From positions 22,934 to 65,232 of the forward strand of contig PAZC01000017.1 in assembly GCA_002716045.1 (NCBI GenBank): a stretch of 42,299 nt of DNA. The letters run 5' to 3'. Shown in pieces: positions 29,171 through 37,372 of the stretch. A model generated the notes under the pieces. The model was not told the origin of the DNA. It searched no databases and saw only the letters and a list, made by a program, of their open reading frames with translations. The stretch is from Opitutia bacterium. GTDB taxonomy: Bacteria; Verrucomicrobiota; Verrucomicrobiia; Opitutales; Seribacteraceae. A program made the translations under genes and the position numbers. How positions within the stretch are numbered: position 1 is the stretch's first letter; every line of letters begins with the position of its first letter.

Positions 29171-31288
29171 CTATTTCGGAGCCCGAATTTCAATTGCCGT
29201 GTCAAAGCCTTCTACTTTTTGCCTGCTCCACCAAGCCCCTTCCTCCTTTTGGTCAGGTGAGGAGAAATTGTACTGCCACAGGGTGACTCGAAGAAAGCGG
29301 GGCTTCTTTTCATGGTAGGGAACTTTATCGAGAAGTTCCAATACACTGGGTTCCGCATTAGCCAATTTCTCGAGAAACTCGGCGAACCAGAGGGACCGCT
29401 GCAAATAGCTGGAAATCATGGAATCGTAGGTTCTCAGAAATTGTTGCCTTTGGATGGAGTTCATCCTTTGCAGTTCGGATATCGCATTGGCGCCAAGAGC
29501 AGTGTCAAGGTGCATGAAACTATCTCTGGTTCCGCCATTTGCTATGACTGTCAAGAAACGTCCGTAGAGGAATTGGGACAAGGAATGTTGGGCGTAGTTT
29601 TCGGCGTTCAATGCCTCGAACCACATTTGCCAATCCAGTCGCGGCATGTGCGGAATGAAGAATTCGGGCGCTTTCTCTAAGTCACCCGGCTTCCACTTGA
29701 ATTCGTAAGGTTTCCAGGTTTCGCCGTCCATGCTTGCCTCCACGATCAATTCCGGACGTGTCGTGGTCATCACCCGAAAGAGGCCATAGGAGTTCAGGGA
29801 GCGTGTTTGACGAGCCTTTTGCAGGATGTTTAGCCTCCATGCCGACGGTTCGTCCGAAACCTCCCCCGGACTGGGCCTGTTCCCCTCGAAATCTTTTTTC
29901 AAGTAAATGGATCCCAAATAGGGCACCAGAATGCCCAGGGGCACTAGTCCGGCTAGCCGCAAGCGCTTGGCCCAGGCCATTTCCGCCACCTGAGCTTGGT
30001 TGTTGCTGATCCAGTGCCGGAGGCGTCGGGGCAGGATTTGATCATCGAGCAGCGGTAGGCACAGGACAACGGAGAGGAGGTTGAAGAATCCGTAATTGCC
30101 TGATGCCATGATGGCGCATTGAAGGAGGATTTGTCCGGCGAAGGCCAAACGTCTCGCGTTCCGCGGAAGGAAGAAAAAGAAGGGAAGTACCAGTTCCGCC
30201 GTATACATGAACCAGAGAGATATCTTGTCCAGAAAGTCTGGCAATCTATCGAAATACCAACTGGTCCAAGTGGGGATTGGTTGGGTCCAGTAATGATACT
30301 CCAAGGCAGTGAAGTCACTCCATGCATTTGTGTCTCCTGGGCCGAAGTAGGTGAACTTCACGATGCCGGACTCAAACATCAACTTGAATAGCAGGAGCAA
30401 GATCAAGAGCCGGCCGAGGCGCGATGGGGCAGGGGTGGAGCGTGGGCCGCTGAAGATTTTCCATGGCAGGAAGAATACGCTCAGCAAACAGGTTTCCATA
30501 AGGAGATTATCCCATTGGAAGTGTAGGAAAGGAGTGCCCACTACCATGACCGAGAGATAACAGACCCATATCCCTGCAACGGAGAGGGCTGGCAAAACCC
30601 CGACCATCAGCAAGAGGCTGAATGCTACGCCGAAGCCAAACAGGAGGGTCAGGCTTTCTCCATCGGGAGCAAGCCAAAGCAAAGTGGGCAGAATCCATTC
30701 CTTGGTTGGGGCCTCCGGATTGTTTTGGCTTATATTCCAGGCATTTTCCAGTTGATCGTGGAACGGCATGATCCCTTCGTCTCCGACCAAGCCATTTGCT
30801 TGGCTCCAGTATGAGACGAAGGCGATCAAGGCGACCAACCCCAAGCCTCGGCCAAAGAGCCAACAGGAAAAACGATAAGTATCAGGGAGCAGGCTTTTGC
30901 CCCATAGTATCTTGGCGCAGAATGAGATCGAACTGCGCCGCTTTGCCACCATCCCGTAGATGGCTTCGGACATCCGGGCGAACAGAGGCATTTTTTGGTA
31001 GAGGGCAAGTAGAACAGGTTTTTTTCCGATGGCCAATGCCCTGCAAATGGCTTCCGCACCGCGAATTGGGCTGTCTTCCCCGGGAATAAACAAGTGGACC
31101 GCTTGTTCGTAATCTTTCTCCGACACACTGGCTGGGCGCTTTTCTTTGTCCTGCAAAGGTGAATATTCTATGATTTCCCCGATGTCATGCTTCAGTTTCT
31201 CGATGCAGCTAACGCAGAACTGGCATTCCCCGTCATAGATCAAGAGAGGTTTTTCTCGGTCATCTTCCATTTGTTTCTTCTCGGTCAT
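29171..31288 (-). CDS. DUF393 (DCC) - lipase maturation factor (LMF1) fusion membrane protein
   Basis: About 705 residues from the ATG at 31288, which has GGGAGAG six bases upstream; a TTG at 31306 would add six residues. Residues about 13-125 are a DUF393/DCC thiol-disulfide oxidoreductase-like domain (LLIYDGECQFCVSC, Cys22-X2-Cys25, plus Cys28). Then follow about eight membrane helices and the LMF1 signature segments (FLHFQWDNLLMETCLLS, KLMFESGIVKFTYFG, WTQPIPTWTSWYFDRLP). A soluble C-terminal domain contains FIPHMPRLDWQMWFEAL. In animals LMF1 helps lipase folding in the endoplasmic reticulum. The bacterial family is not well studied; the DCC fusion suggests a role in oxidative folding. bcp lies 34 bases upstream. 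Confidence 0.9.
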   Translation of the reverse strand: MTEKKQMEDDREKPLLIYDGECQFCVSCIEKLKHDIGEIIEYSPLQDKEKRPASVSEKDYEQAVHLFIPGEDSPIRGAEAICRALAIGKKPVLLALYQKMPLFARMSEAIYGMVAKRRSSISFCAKILWGKSLLPDTYRFSCWLFGRGLGLVALIAFVSYWSQANGLVGDEGIMPFHDQLENAWNISQNNPEAPTKEWILPTLLWLAPDGESLTLLFGFGVAFSLLLMVGVLPALSVAGIWVCYLSVMVVGTPFLHFQWDNLLMETCLLSVFFLPWKIFSGPRSTPAPSRLGRLLILLLLFKLMFESGIVKFTYFGPGDTNAWSDFTALEYHYWTQPIPTWTSWYFDRLPDFLDKISLWFMYTAELVLPFFFFLPRNARRLAFAGQILLQCAIMASGNYGFFNLLSVVLCLPLLDDQILPRRLRHWISNNQAQVAEMAWAKRLRLAGLVPLGILVPYLGSIYLKKDFEGNRPSPGEVSDEPSAWRLNILQKARQTRSLNSYGLFRVMTTTRPELIVEASMDGETWKPYEFKWKPGDLEKAPEFFIPHMPRLDWQMWFEALNAENYAQHSLSQFLYGRFLTVIANGGTRDSFMHLDTALGANAISELQRMNSIQRQQFLRTYDSMISSYLQRSLWFAEFLEKLANAEPSVLELLDKVPYHEKKPRFLRVTLWQYNFSSPDQKEEGAWWSRQKVEGFDTAIEIRAPK

Positions 31289-31322
31289 TTTGTCTCTCCC
31301 GAGCAAATGATGATTGCAAGCG

Positions 31323-31805
31323 CTAGCCCCAGAGACCTTCGGCGTCCTCGAGCACTTCGTCAGGATGGACCTTGGCTTTCACCTTGTGATAAGCTTTTGC
31401 GATCTTGCCATCCGCTCCCACCAGAAAGGACATCCTGTGAATTCCCTCGAATTTGCGCCCCATGAAGCTTTTCTCGCCCCATACACCGAATGCCTTGACG
31501 ATTTCCTGTGATTCATCGGCAGCCAGAGGAAAGGGCAAGTCGAACTTGGACCGAAATTTTTCGTGAGATTTCTCGGAGTCGCAACTGATGCCGATTACAG
31601 TCAGGCCCAGTTTGCTGAAGGACGGCAAGTGGTCCCGGAATCCACAAGCTTCGGCGGTGCAGCCCGGGGTGTTGTCACGGGGATAAAAATAGACCAAGTA
31701 GGGAGAGCCGGCGAGATCGGTCGTGGACCGTTCCTCGCCGTTGGCCTCGCGAAAGGAAAAGGTGGGCGCTTGGTCGCCCTCGTTCAAGGGATTTGCTTGT
31801 TTCAT
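31323..31805 (-). CDS. bcp: Thioredoxin-dependent thiol peroxidase, Bcp/PrxQ type
   Basis: A 160-residue peroxiredoxin that reduces H2O2 and organic hydroperoxides using thioredoxin. Its active-site segment YPRDNTPGCTAEACGFRD holds the peroxidatic Cys49 and the resolving Cys54, the five-residue spacing of atypical PrxQ enzymes. KFDLPFPLAADES and RMSFLVGADGKI are further family landmarks. The gene precedes the DUF393-LMF1 fusion by 34 bases in the same direction, so both thiol-related proteins may be cotranscribed. It starts 73 bases after the stop of the giant surface protein. Confidence 0.95.
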   Translation of the reverse strand: MKQANPLNEGDQAPTFSFREANGEERSTTDLAGSPYLVYFYPRDNTPGCTAEACGFRDHLPSFSKLGLTVIGISCDSEKSHEKFRSKFDLPFPLAADESQEIVKAFGVWGEKSFMGRKFEGIHRMSFLVGADGKIAKAYHKVKAKVHPDEVLEDAEGLWG

Positions 31806-31878
31806 GGTTAGGTTAACAGATGATTGTTGGGCCGGCTGACAACTTCATATCATCTCGCCGGGGTCATTCGGAGGGATA

Positions 31879-34800
31879 CTAGCGCCCGAATATGCTCTCG
31901 AGCGTCTCTTCCGTGGTCGAACCGTTGCCTGTCCCTGTGATTGCGCTGAAGTTCGCAGTCACGGTGAGGGCGGAATTGACGGTTATGCTCAGGACTGCCG
32001 ATGTGCTCGAGGAGTCACCGCTCCAACCAGTGAACTCGTAACCGCTGGCCGCTGTCGCGGTGAGTGTAGCGGTCTCGCCCTCCAAAAAGGTTCCGCCTCC
32101 CGATACGCTCCCTTTCTCCGACGCTGAAGAGGTTGCCGTTACCTGATAGGAGGGGAGGGCTCCAGCCCATTGGTCGCCTGAGTAGTCATAATACCAGAGG
32201 CGACCGTTGGGATTGGTTTGCAGAATGCCGGTGTCAGTATCCTGGGCGAAGCGAATCCAATTGTTCTTTTCCTTGCTCCAAGCCGACGGATAGACCTGAT
32301 CGTTGGTCCATAGCCAATCCATCATGTCATCCCAGTACCAAAACCCGCCGTCGGCCACTTGATCGACGTATATCCAACCGAAGTCATAATGGTAGGCCCA
32401 GTTGTCGTCGGCTTGGTGAAAGAAACCAAACCAATTGCTTTCTTTCCAGCCTGCTTCGAGTTCGGTGGCGTTTAGTTCGTAGTGAAGTTCCCCCGAGTCG
32501 GAATGAGCGACGAAATGAGCGGTCAGATCGACGTTTTCCGTAATAGTAAGGGAAATGCTAGTTGAATTGTAGTCGGTTAGGAAAAGGCCGCTCCAGTGCG
32601 AGAAAGCGTAGCCATGAGCGGCCGTTGCATTTAATTCTGCAGTGGTTCCATGAAGATAAGTTCCCGCTCCCGAGAAGGTTCCTGCGTTGGCTTGATCGCC
32701 TTGCACGGTAACGGAATAGGAGGCTGCCGCAAAAGACGCCGTAACAGTTTGGGATGCGTTGACCTCGACGGTGGTTGAACTGGCGGTGACATCGGTTATG
32801 CCGGATCCACTCCAGCCAGAGAAAACATAACCAGTTTGGGGAGTTGCCGTTATACTGGCAGTGTTGCCATGAGAGAAAGTGCCGCCTCCCGAGACGGTTC
32901 CGCCTCCTTCGGCCTGAGTTGCAACGGTCAAGGTGTGGGAGGCAATTTCAAAGTTGGCGGTGACGTTCCGATCCTCTGTCAAGGAAACGGTCGTGGAGGA
33001 AGAATTGCTTTCGGCTATGCCGGAACCGCTCCATCCTGTGAAAACGTAACCGGTCGAGGCGGTGGCCGAGATGGAGGCGTTGGTATCGAAGTCGAAAGTG
33101 CCGGCTCCGGTCAGAGTGCCTGCGTTCGTGGGATTGCTAAACAATGCCAAGGTAACGGTGGCTGGCTGGAAGTTTGCTGTAATGGTCTGGGAGGATATCA
33201 CTGTAACTGTGGTGGAACTGGAGCTGGCATCCGTTAGGTTGGATCCACTCCACCCGGAAAATAGATATCCGTTGGCTGGGATGGCTGCTATGTTAGCTGT
33301 TTCCCCATGAGAGAAACTGCCTCCACCTATTACGGAGCCACCCTCGGATGGGCTGCCGGAAACAACGAGTGTGTAGGATCCGGTTTCAAAGTTGGCCGTG
33401 ACGTTTCGGTCCTCGGTCATCGAAATGGTGGTGGCGGACAAGTTGGCATCCGCGACCCCGGAACCGCTCCAACTCGAGAAAATGAAGCCCGAGCTTGGGG
33501 TGGCGGTGATTGTTGCGTTGGTTCCGTAATCAAAGGTGCCGCTACCCGATGCACTGCCATTTGCCCCGGCATTAACTGTCAGGGTATGTTGATTGAGAGT
33601 GAAATTAGCTCGGATCTGGTAACTGCCGCTGGCGGTCGCGGTGGCGCTGCTTGCGCTGGCATCCGTCAACAACCCGGTAGCATCGATGACGCTGATCGTT
33701 TGACCCATTCCTGAATGATGGCCGCAATAGTAATACAAGGTGGAGGGAGTGTTTGTATCCACCACAATGCTGACTGTACCGCTTGCAGCGCGAGAATTTG
33801 TTACTCCTGTGGTGTATTCGCCGGTGTAGGAGTTGCCGCCACCGGCTGCGTCCGTGCTGAAATAAAAGGGGTGATTGGCGGTGGTTGTGCCATCGAGGAT
33901 GAACTGGTAGACCATCCCGCGCACCAAAGTAAGGGGAGGGCTTTCCCTGCCATCTAGATAATAGGCGTTGGCCGAGCCATCATATTGGCGAGCGGCGGTT
34001 GTCACCAGGAAGTCCATGGTGCCGTTGGTTTCCCATCCCGTGAAGGTGTAGCCAGTGTCCGCGGTCGCCGAGATGGATACGCTTTCACCGAGTGTATAGT
34101 TTCCCTCGCCTGTGGTTGTTCCACCGGCTGTGGCATTAAACTCGAGCCGTTGGTTGAGGGTAGCGAAATGGGCTGTGGCATTGATGTCTGAACTTTGATC
34201 CAAGGTGACGGTTGCAGCGGTTGCCGAAAGAGGCGAACCGAGAGTGCCCCCGGAAGCGCTCCATCCCAGAAATTGGTGTCCACTTGCTGCGGTCGCGGTC
34301 AGGGTTACGCTGGAGTTCTCGGTGTAGGTACCTCCGCCACTAGTGGATCCGGAACCTTCTGGGTTGGCAAAGGTTTGGAGGACATATTCATTGATAGGCA
34401 CTTGGGCGAAGCTAGCTGTGACGTTGCGATCCTCTGTCATCGAAACGGTGGTCGATGATGAATTGGCGTCGGCGACCCCATCGCCGGTCCATCCAGTGAA
34501 GTAAAAGCCCGAATTTGCCGTGGCAGTGATCGAGGCGTTGGTTCCATAACTGTAATTTCCATCGCCGGAAACAGATCCATTGGAGCCTGCATTCACGACC
34601 AGTTGATGAGTGTCTGCCTCAAAGTTAGCCGTGACCTTTGAGTCTGCGGTCAAGGTGATGGTGGTCGATGCGGCGTTTGCGTTGGCCACGGTGTCACCGG
34701 TCCAGTTGACGAAGTGATGGCCAGTGTCGGCGGTTGCTGTTATGGAGGCGACGGTGCCATGGTCATAGGTTCCGGCGCCGCTGACGGAACCACTGCCATT

Positions 34801-37269
34801 TGCGTCCGCTGAGAGAGTGTATTGAATGATGGCGAAGCTGGCCGTTACGTTCCGGTCACTGGTCATCGAGACCGTGGTGGTGGCGGCCGTGGAGTCAGTT
34901 GCGCCGGCACCGGTCCAGGCAACGAATTGATAGCCTGCTTCAGGAGTCGCCGTTATGCTGGCATCCGTGCCGTAATTGAAGGTTCCCGCGCCTGAAACGG
35001 AACCACCGGATCCTGTGTTTAGCGTCAATACGTGTTCATCGATGGCGAAGTTCGCCGTCACGCTGTTGTTTTGTTCCATGGTGATGGTGGTGGCTGCGGA
35101 ATTCGCATTGGCAACGGTGTCGCCGCTCCAGTTCACGAAATGATAGCCTGTTTCCGGTGATGCGGAGATAGATGCATCCGCACCGTGGGCATAGGTGCCT
35201 GCGCCGAGAACGGAACCACCGCTTCCTGCAGTCACTGACAAGATGTATTGGTTAAGGGCGAAAACCGCGGAAACGTTTCGGTCTGCAGTCATTGCAACGG
35301 TTGTGTTTGCCGAGCTGGTCGAAGACACTCCTGCGCCAGTCCAGTAGTCGAACGAGTATCCCGTGGACGGTGAGGCGGCAATAGATGCGTTTGTTCCATA
35401 GTCGAAGGTGCCGGCTCCGGAGACGTTTCCTCCCGTGCCCGCGTTCAGCGTCAGTACGTGTTCATCAATGGCGAAGTTTGCCGTTACGCTGCGGTTTTGA
35501 TCCATGATGATGGTGGTGGACGCCGCATTTGCATCAGTCACGCTTTCTCCTGACCAGTTCACGAAGTGGTATCCGGTGGACGGGTTGGCCGTGATACTGG
35601 TGGTGGTTCCATGGGTGAAGTTTCCTTCCCCTGAAGCGGAGCCTCCAGTGCCGCTGCTGACGGTCAATGTATATTCTTTCAACACGAAGTTGGCCGTTAG
35701 GTTTTGGACTTCGGTCAAGGTGATCGTTGTATTGGCTGCAGTTGAATCAGTCACGCTGGCGCCTGTCCAACCGGAGAAATCGTATCCGGTGCTTGGCGTC
35801 GCGGTGATGCTCACGGTGGTGCCGTGGTCATAAGTTCCTGCCCCGGACACGCTGCCTCCGGTTCCTGCCGAGAGCCCGAGGGCGTATTGTCTCAATGTGA
35901 AATTGGCGGTGGCTGCCTTGTTTCCGGCTAGCGTGGCGAAAGTATAGCTTGCGGAGTTGCCATTTGCATCTCCGGACCATGATGTGAAGTCGTACCCCGT
36001 TGCCGCATTTGCAGTCAGGGTGACGGATGCGCCTTGGTTGTAGGTTCCTCCGCCGGTCACGGTTCCTCCGGCAGCTGGTGATGCATTGGAGTCGACGTAA
36101 TAGGATGGCCAACTGCCATCCGCGGCAAGGTTTCGATGAAATTTGGGCCAATCGCTTTCGGCTAGTCCATATCCCATGTTTATCGAATACAGCTTATCAT
36201 CAAAGGAGCCGAACAAGAGGTATCCGTTTGAAGTCAGGGTGAGGGACGAGTCCACCACTCCGCCCACCGTGATGCTAGCTGAGGTGCTTGTCCAGGACAG
36301 CGTGCCATTGGATTCATATACAGCCGCGACGTTGCTGCCCCCTCCGACGTAAGCCACCAAATAAACGTTTCCCTGAGTATCCACTGCAGGGGTTGAATAG
36401 AATACGTCACCAACCGCTGCGCTCCAATATTCAACGCCTCCACTTGAATCCAACGCCCGCAGGTATCCGTCCCTCGATATGAAGTATAAGTTGCCCTCGG
36501 GGCCGAAGACAGGAGAGGAATCGATGGCATCAGTCGTTTCGAAGGACCAGTTCAGGCTGGCGCTGGAACCATTGTCAGTGAGCGAGTACAGGAAACCGTT
36601 CTTGCAGCCAAAGTATATTTTGCCAGAGATGTCGAGGGCGGGCGAGGACAGGATGGTGTTGTTGGTGTCAGCTACGGTGTCTGGCACGGTATAGGTCCAC
36701 TTGAGAGTACCGTTTTCATCGATGGCGTAAAAGTCTCCGTCATTGGCCCCGAAATATATGGAGCCATCTTCTCCTATGGCTGGCGAGGAGTTGATTTCGT
36801 CACCCACGAAGTAGGACCATTTCTGGGAGCCATTCGATTCCAAGGCATAGAAGAAGTAGTCGCTGGAACCAAAGTAGATCGTGCCGTCTGCCCCAATTGC
36901 GGGCGAAGCAGTCACTGCGCTGCCGGTTTCAAAGGACCATTTGCTGGTGCCATCGGCTGAATCGATGGCATACAGCTTGTTGTCCCAGGATCCTACGTAA
37001 ACGGTGCCATCATCTCCGATCGCCGGAGAGGAGTCGATCCAGTCAGTCGCTTCGTCAAAAGTCCACTTCAGGCTACCATTGTTTTCAAGGGCATACAGTT
37101 TGTTGTCTCCGGAACCAAAGTAGATGTTTCCATTGGAGTCGACCGCGGGTGAGGAGTATATGTTTCCATTGGTTTGATAGGTCCATCCCCAACTCTCGGT
37201 TTGCAATTGGGCTTGCAGGTTAAATGAGCTCCAAGTCAAAGCGCCCAAGCCGAAGGCAATGGCCTTCAT
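31879..37269 (-). CDS. Giant secreted protein: PQQ-like propeller, InlB-type repeats, cupredoxin-like insert
   Basis: A 1796-residue exported protein from the ATG at 37269 (AAGGG upstream; signal MKAIAFGLGALTWSSFNLQAQ). In-frame starts at 37311 or further up would run into the kinase gene and are less likely. About residues 25-390 form eight PQQ-like propeller blades with recurrent SSPAIGxDGTIYFGS. About 391-1596 contain 15 InlB/Flg_new-type repeats of about 70 residues (TGYxFxxWSG...ANF). The tenth is interrupted after its Trp by about 110 residues ending in CGHHSGMG, a cupredoxin-like insert. Residues about 1600-1706 are Trp/Tyr-rich (DFGWIYVDQ, MMDWLWTNDQVYPSAW) and one more repeat follows. 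It has no visible C-terminal sorting signal. Possibly a surface adhesin; function unknown. Confidence 0.88.
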   Translation of the reverse strand: MKAIAFGLGALTWSSFNLQAQLQTESWGWTYQTNGNIYSSPAVDSNGNIYFGSGDNKLYALENNGSLKWTFDEATDWIDSSPAIGDDGTVYVGSWDNKLYAIDSADGTSKWSFETGSAVTASPAIGADGTIYFGSSDYFFYALESNGSQKWSYFVGDEINSSPAIGEDGSIYFGANDGDFYAIDENGTLKWTYTVPDTVADTNNTILSSPALDISGKIYFGCKNGFLYSLTDNGSSASLNWSFETTDAIDSSPVFGPEGNLYFISRDGYLRALDSSGGVEYWSAAVGDVFYSTPAVDTQGNVYLVAYVGGGSNVAAVYESNGTLSWTSTSASITVGGVVDSSLTLTSNGYLLFGSFDDKLYSINMGYGLAESDWPKFHRNLAADGSWPSYYVDSNASPAAGGTVTGGGTYNQGASVTLTANAATGYDFTSWSGDANGNSASYTFATLAGNKAATANFTLRQYALGLSAGTGGSVSGAGTYDHGTTVSITATPSTGYDFSGWTGASVTDSTAANTTITLTEVQNLTANFVLKEYTLTVSSGTGGSASGEGNFTHGTTTSITANPSTGYHFVNWSGESVTDANAASTTIIMDQNRSVTANFAIDEHVLTLNAGTGGNVSGAGTFDYGTNASIAASPSTGYSFDYWTGAGVSSTSSANTTVAMTADRNVSAVFALNQYILSVTAGSGGSVLGAGTYAHGADASISASPETGYHFVNWSGDTVANANSAATTITMEQNNSVTANFAIDEHVLTLNTGSGGSVSGAGTFNYGTDASITATPEAGYQFVAWTGAGATDSTAATTTVSMTSDRNVTASFAIIQYTLSADANGSGSVSGAGTYDHGTVASITATADTGHHFVNWTGDTVANANAASTTITLTADSKVTANFEADTHQLVVNAGSNGSVSGDGNYSYGTNASITATANSGFYFTGWTGDGVADANSSSTTVSMTEDRNVTASFAQVPINEYVLQTFANPEGSGSTSGGGTYTENSSVTLTATAASGHQFLGWSASGGTLGSPLSATAATVTLDQSSDINATAHFATLNQRLEFNATAGGTTTGEGNYTLGESVSISATADTGYTFTGWETNGTMDFLVTTAARQYDGSANAYYLDGRESPPLTLVRGMVYQFILDGTTTANHPFYFSTDAAGGGNSYTGEYTTGVTNSRAASGTVSIVVDTNTPSTLYYYCGHHSGMGQTISVIDATGLLTDASASSATATASGSYQIRANFTLNQHTLTVNAGANGSASGSGTFDYGTNATITATPSSGFIFSSWSGSGVADANLSATTISMTEDRNVTANFETGSYTLVVSGSPSEGGSVIGGGSFSHGETANIAAIPANGYLFSGWSGSNLTDASSSSTTVTVISSQTITANFQPATVTLALFSNPTNAGTLTGAGTFDFDTNASISATASTGYVFTGWSGSGIAESNSSSTTVSLTEDRNVTANFEIASHTLTVATQAEGGGTVSGGGTFSHGNTASITATPQTGYVFSGWSGSGITDVTASSTTVEVNASQTVTASFAAASYSVTVQGDQANAGTFSGAGTYLHGTTAELNATAAHGYAFSHWSGLFLTDYNSTSISLTITENVDLTAHFVAHSDSGELHYELNATELEAGWKESNWFGFFHQADDNWAYHYDFGWIYVDQVADGGFWYWDDMMDWLWTNDQVYPSAWSKEKNNWIRFAQDTDTGILQTNPNGRLWYYDYSGDQWAGALPSYQVTATSSASEKGSVSGGGTFLEGETATLTATAASGYEFTGWSGDSSSTSAVLSITVNSALTVTANFSAITGTGNGSTTEETLESIFGR
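31925..36100 (-). repeat. Array of 16 degenerate tandem repeats inside the giant surface-protein gene
   Basis: The protein-level repeats are about 71 residues (about 213 bases). Most fit the pattern GGSVSGAGTYDHGTxASITATP, TGYxFxxWSG, STTITMT, RNVTANF. Units 1-15 run from about 36100 to 32480, and unit 16 lies after the Trp/Tyr-rich module at about 32145-31925. Nearly matching text such as TANFAIDEHVLTLN occurs twice, about 425 bases apart at DNA level (near 35036 and 35461), which points to duplication of a two-unit block. Unit 10 (about 33600-34140) is interrupted by an unrelated domain. The repeats resemble InlB B-repeats found in many bacterial surface proteins. Confidence 0.85.
33690..34030 (-). 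other. Cupredoxin-like domain inserted within one InlB-type repeat
   Basis: Between the Trp of repeat 10 (TGYTFTGW) and its C-terminal half (LLTDASASSATATA) about 113 residues are unlike the flanking repeats. They contain YYLDGRESPPLTLVRGMVYQF, HPFYFSTDAAGG and LYYYCGHHSGMGQ. A His in NHPF, then Cys, His and Met in CGHHSGMG match the ligand order of type 1 copper or cupredoxin folds (H...C-x2-H-x2-M here). I recall similar YYYCxxHSGMGG modules in marine bacterial and phage proteins, mostly of unknown role. Metal binding has not been shown. Confidence 0.72.
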
Positions 37270-37372
37270 GCATTTTCCCTTGCAGAAAACTCCATAGGTT
37301 TTCGAGGGCATCTTGGACGCTGGGCTTTCTCTTGTCACCTTGTCTATTATTGCCACAAGTTGCATGGAATCG

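Noticed and set aside
32133-34458. Several Gly-rich plus-strand frames opposite the repeat array
   Set aside because: Periodic shadows of the repeats on the opposite strand.
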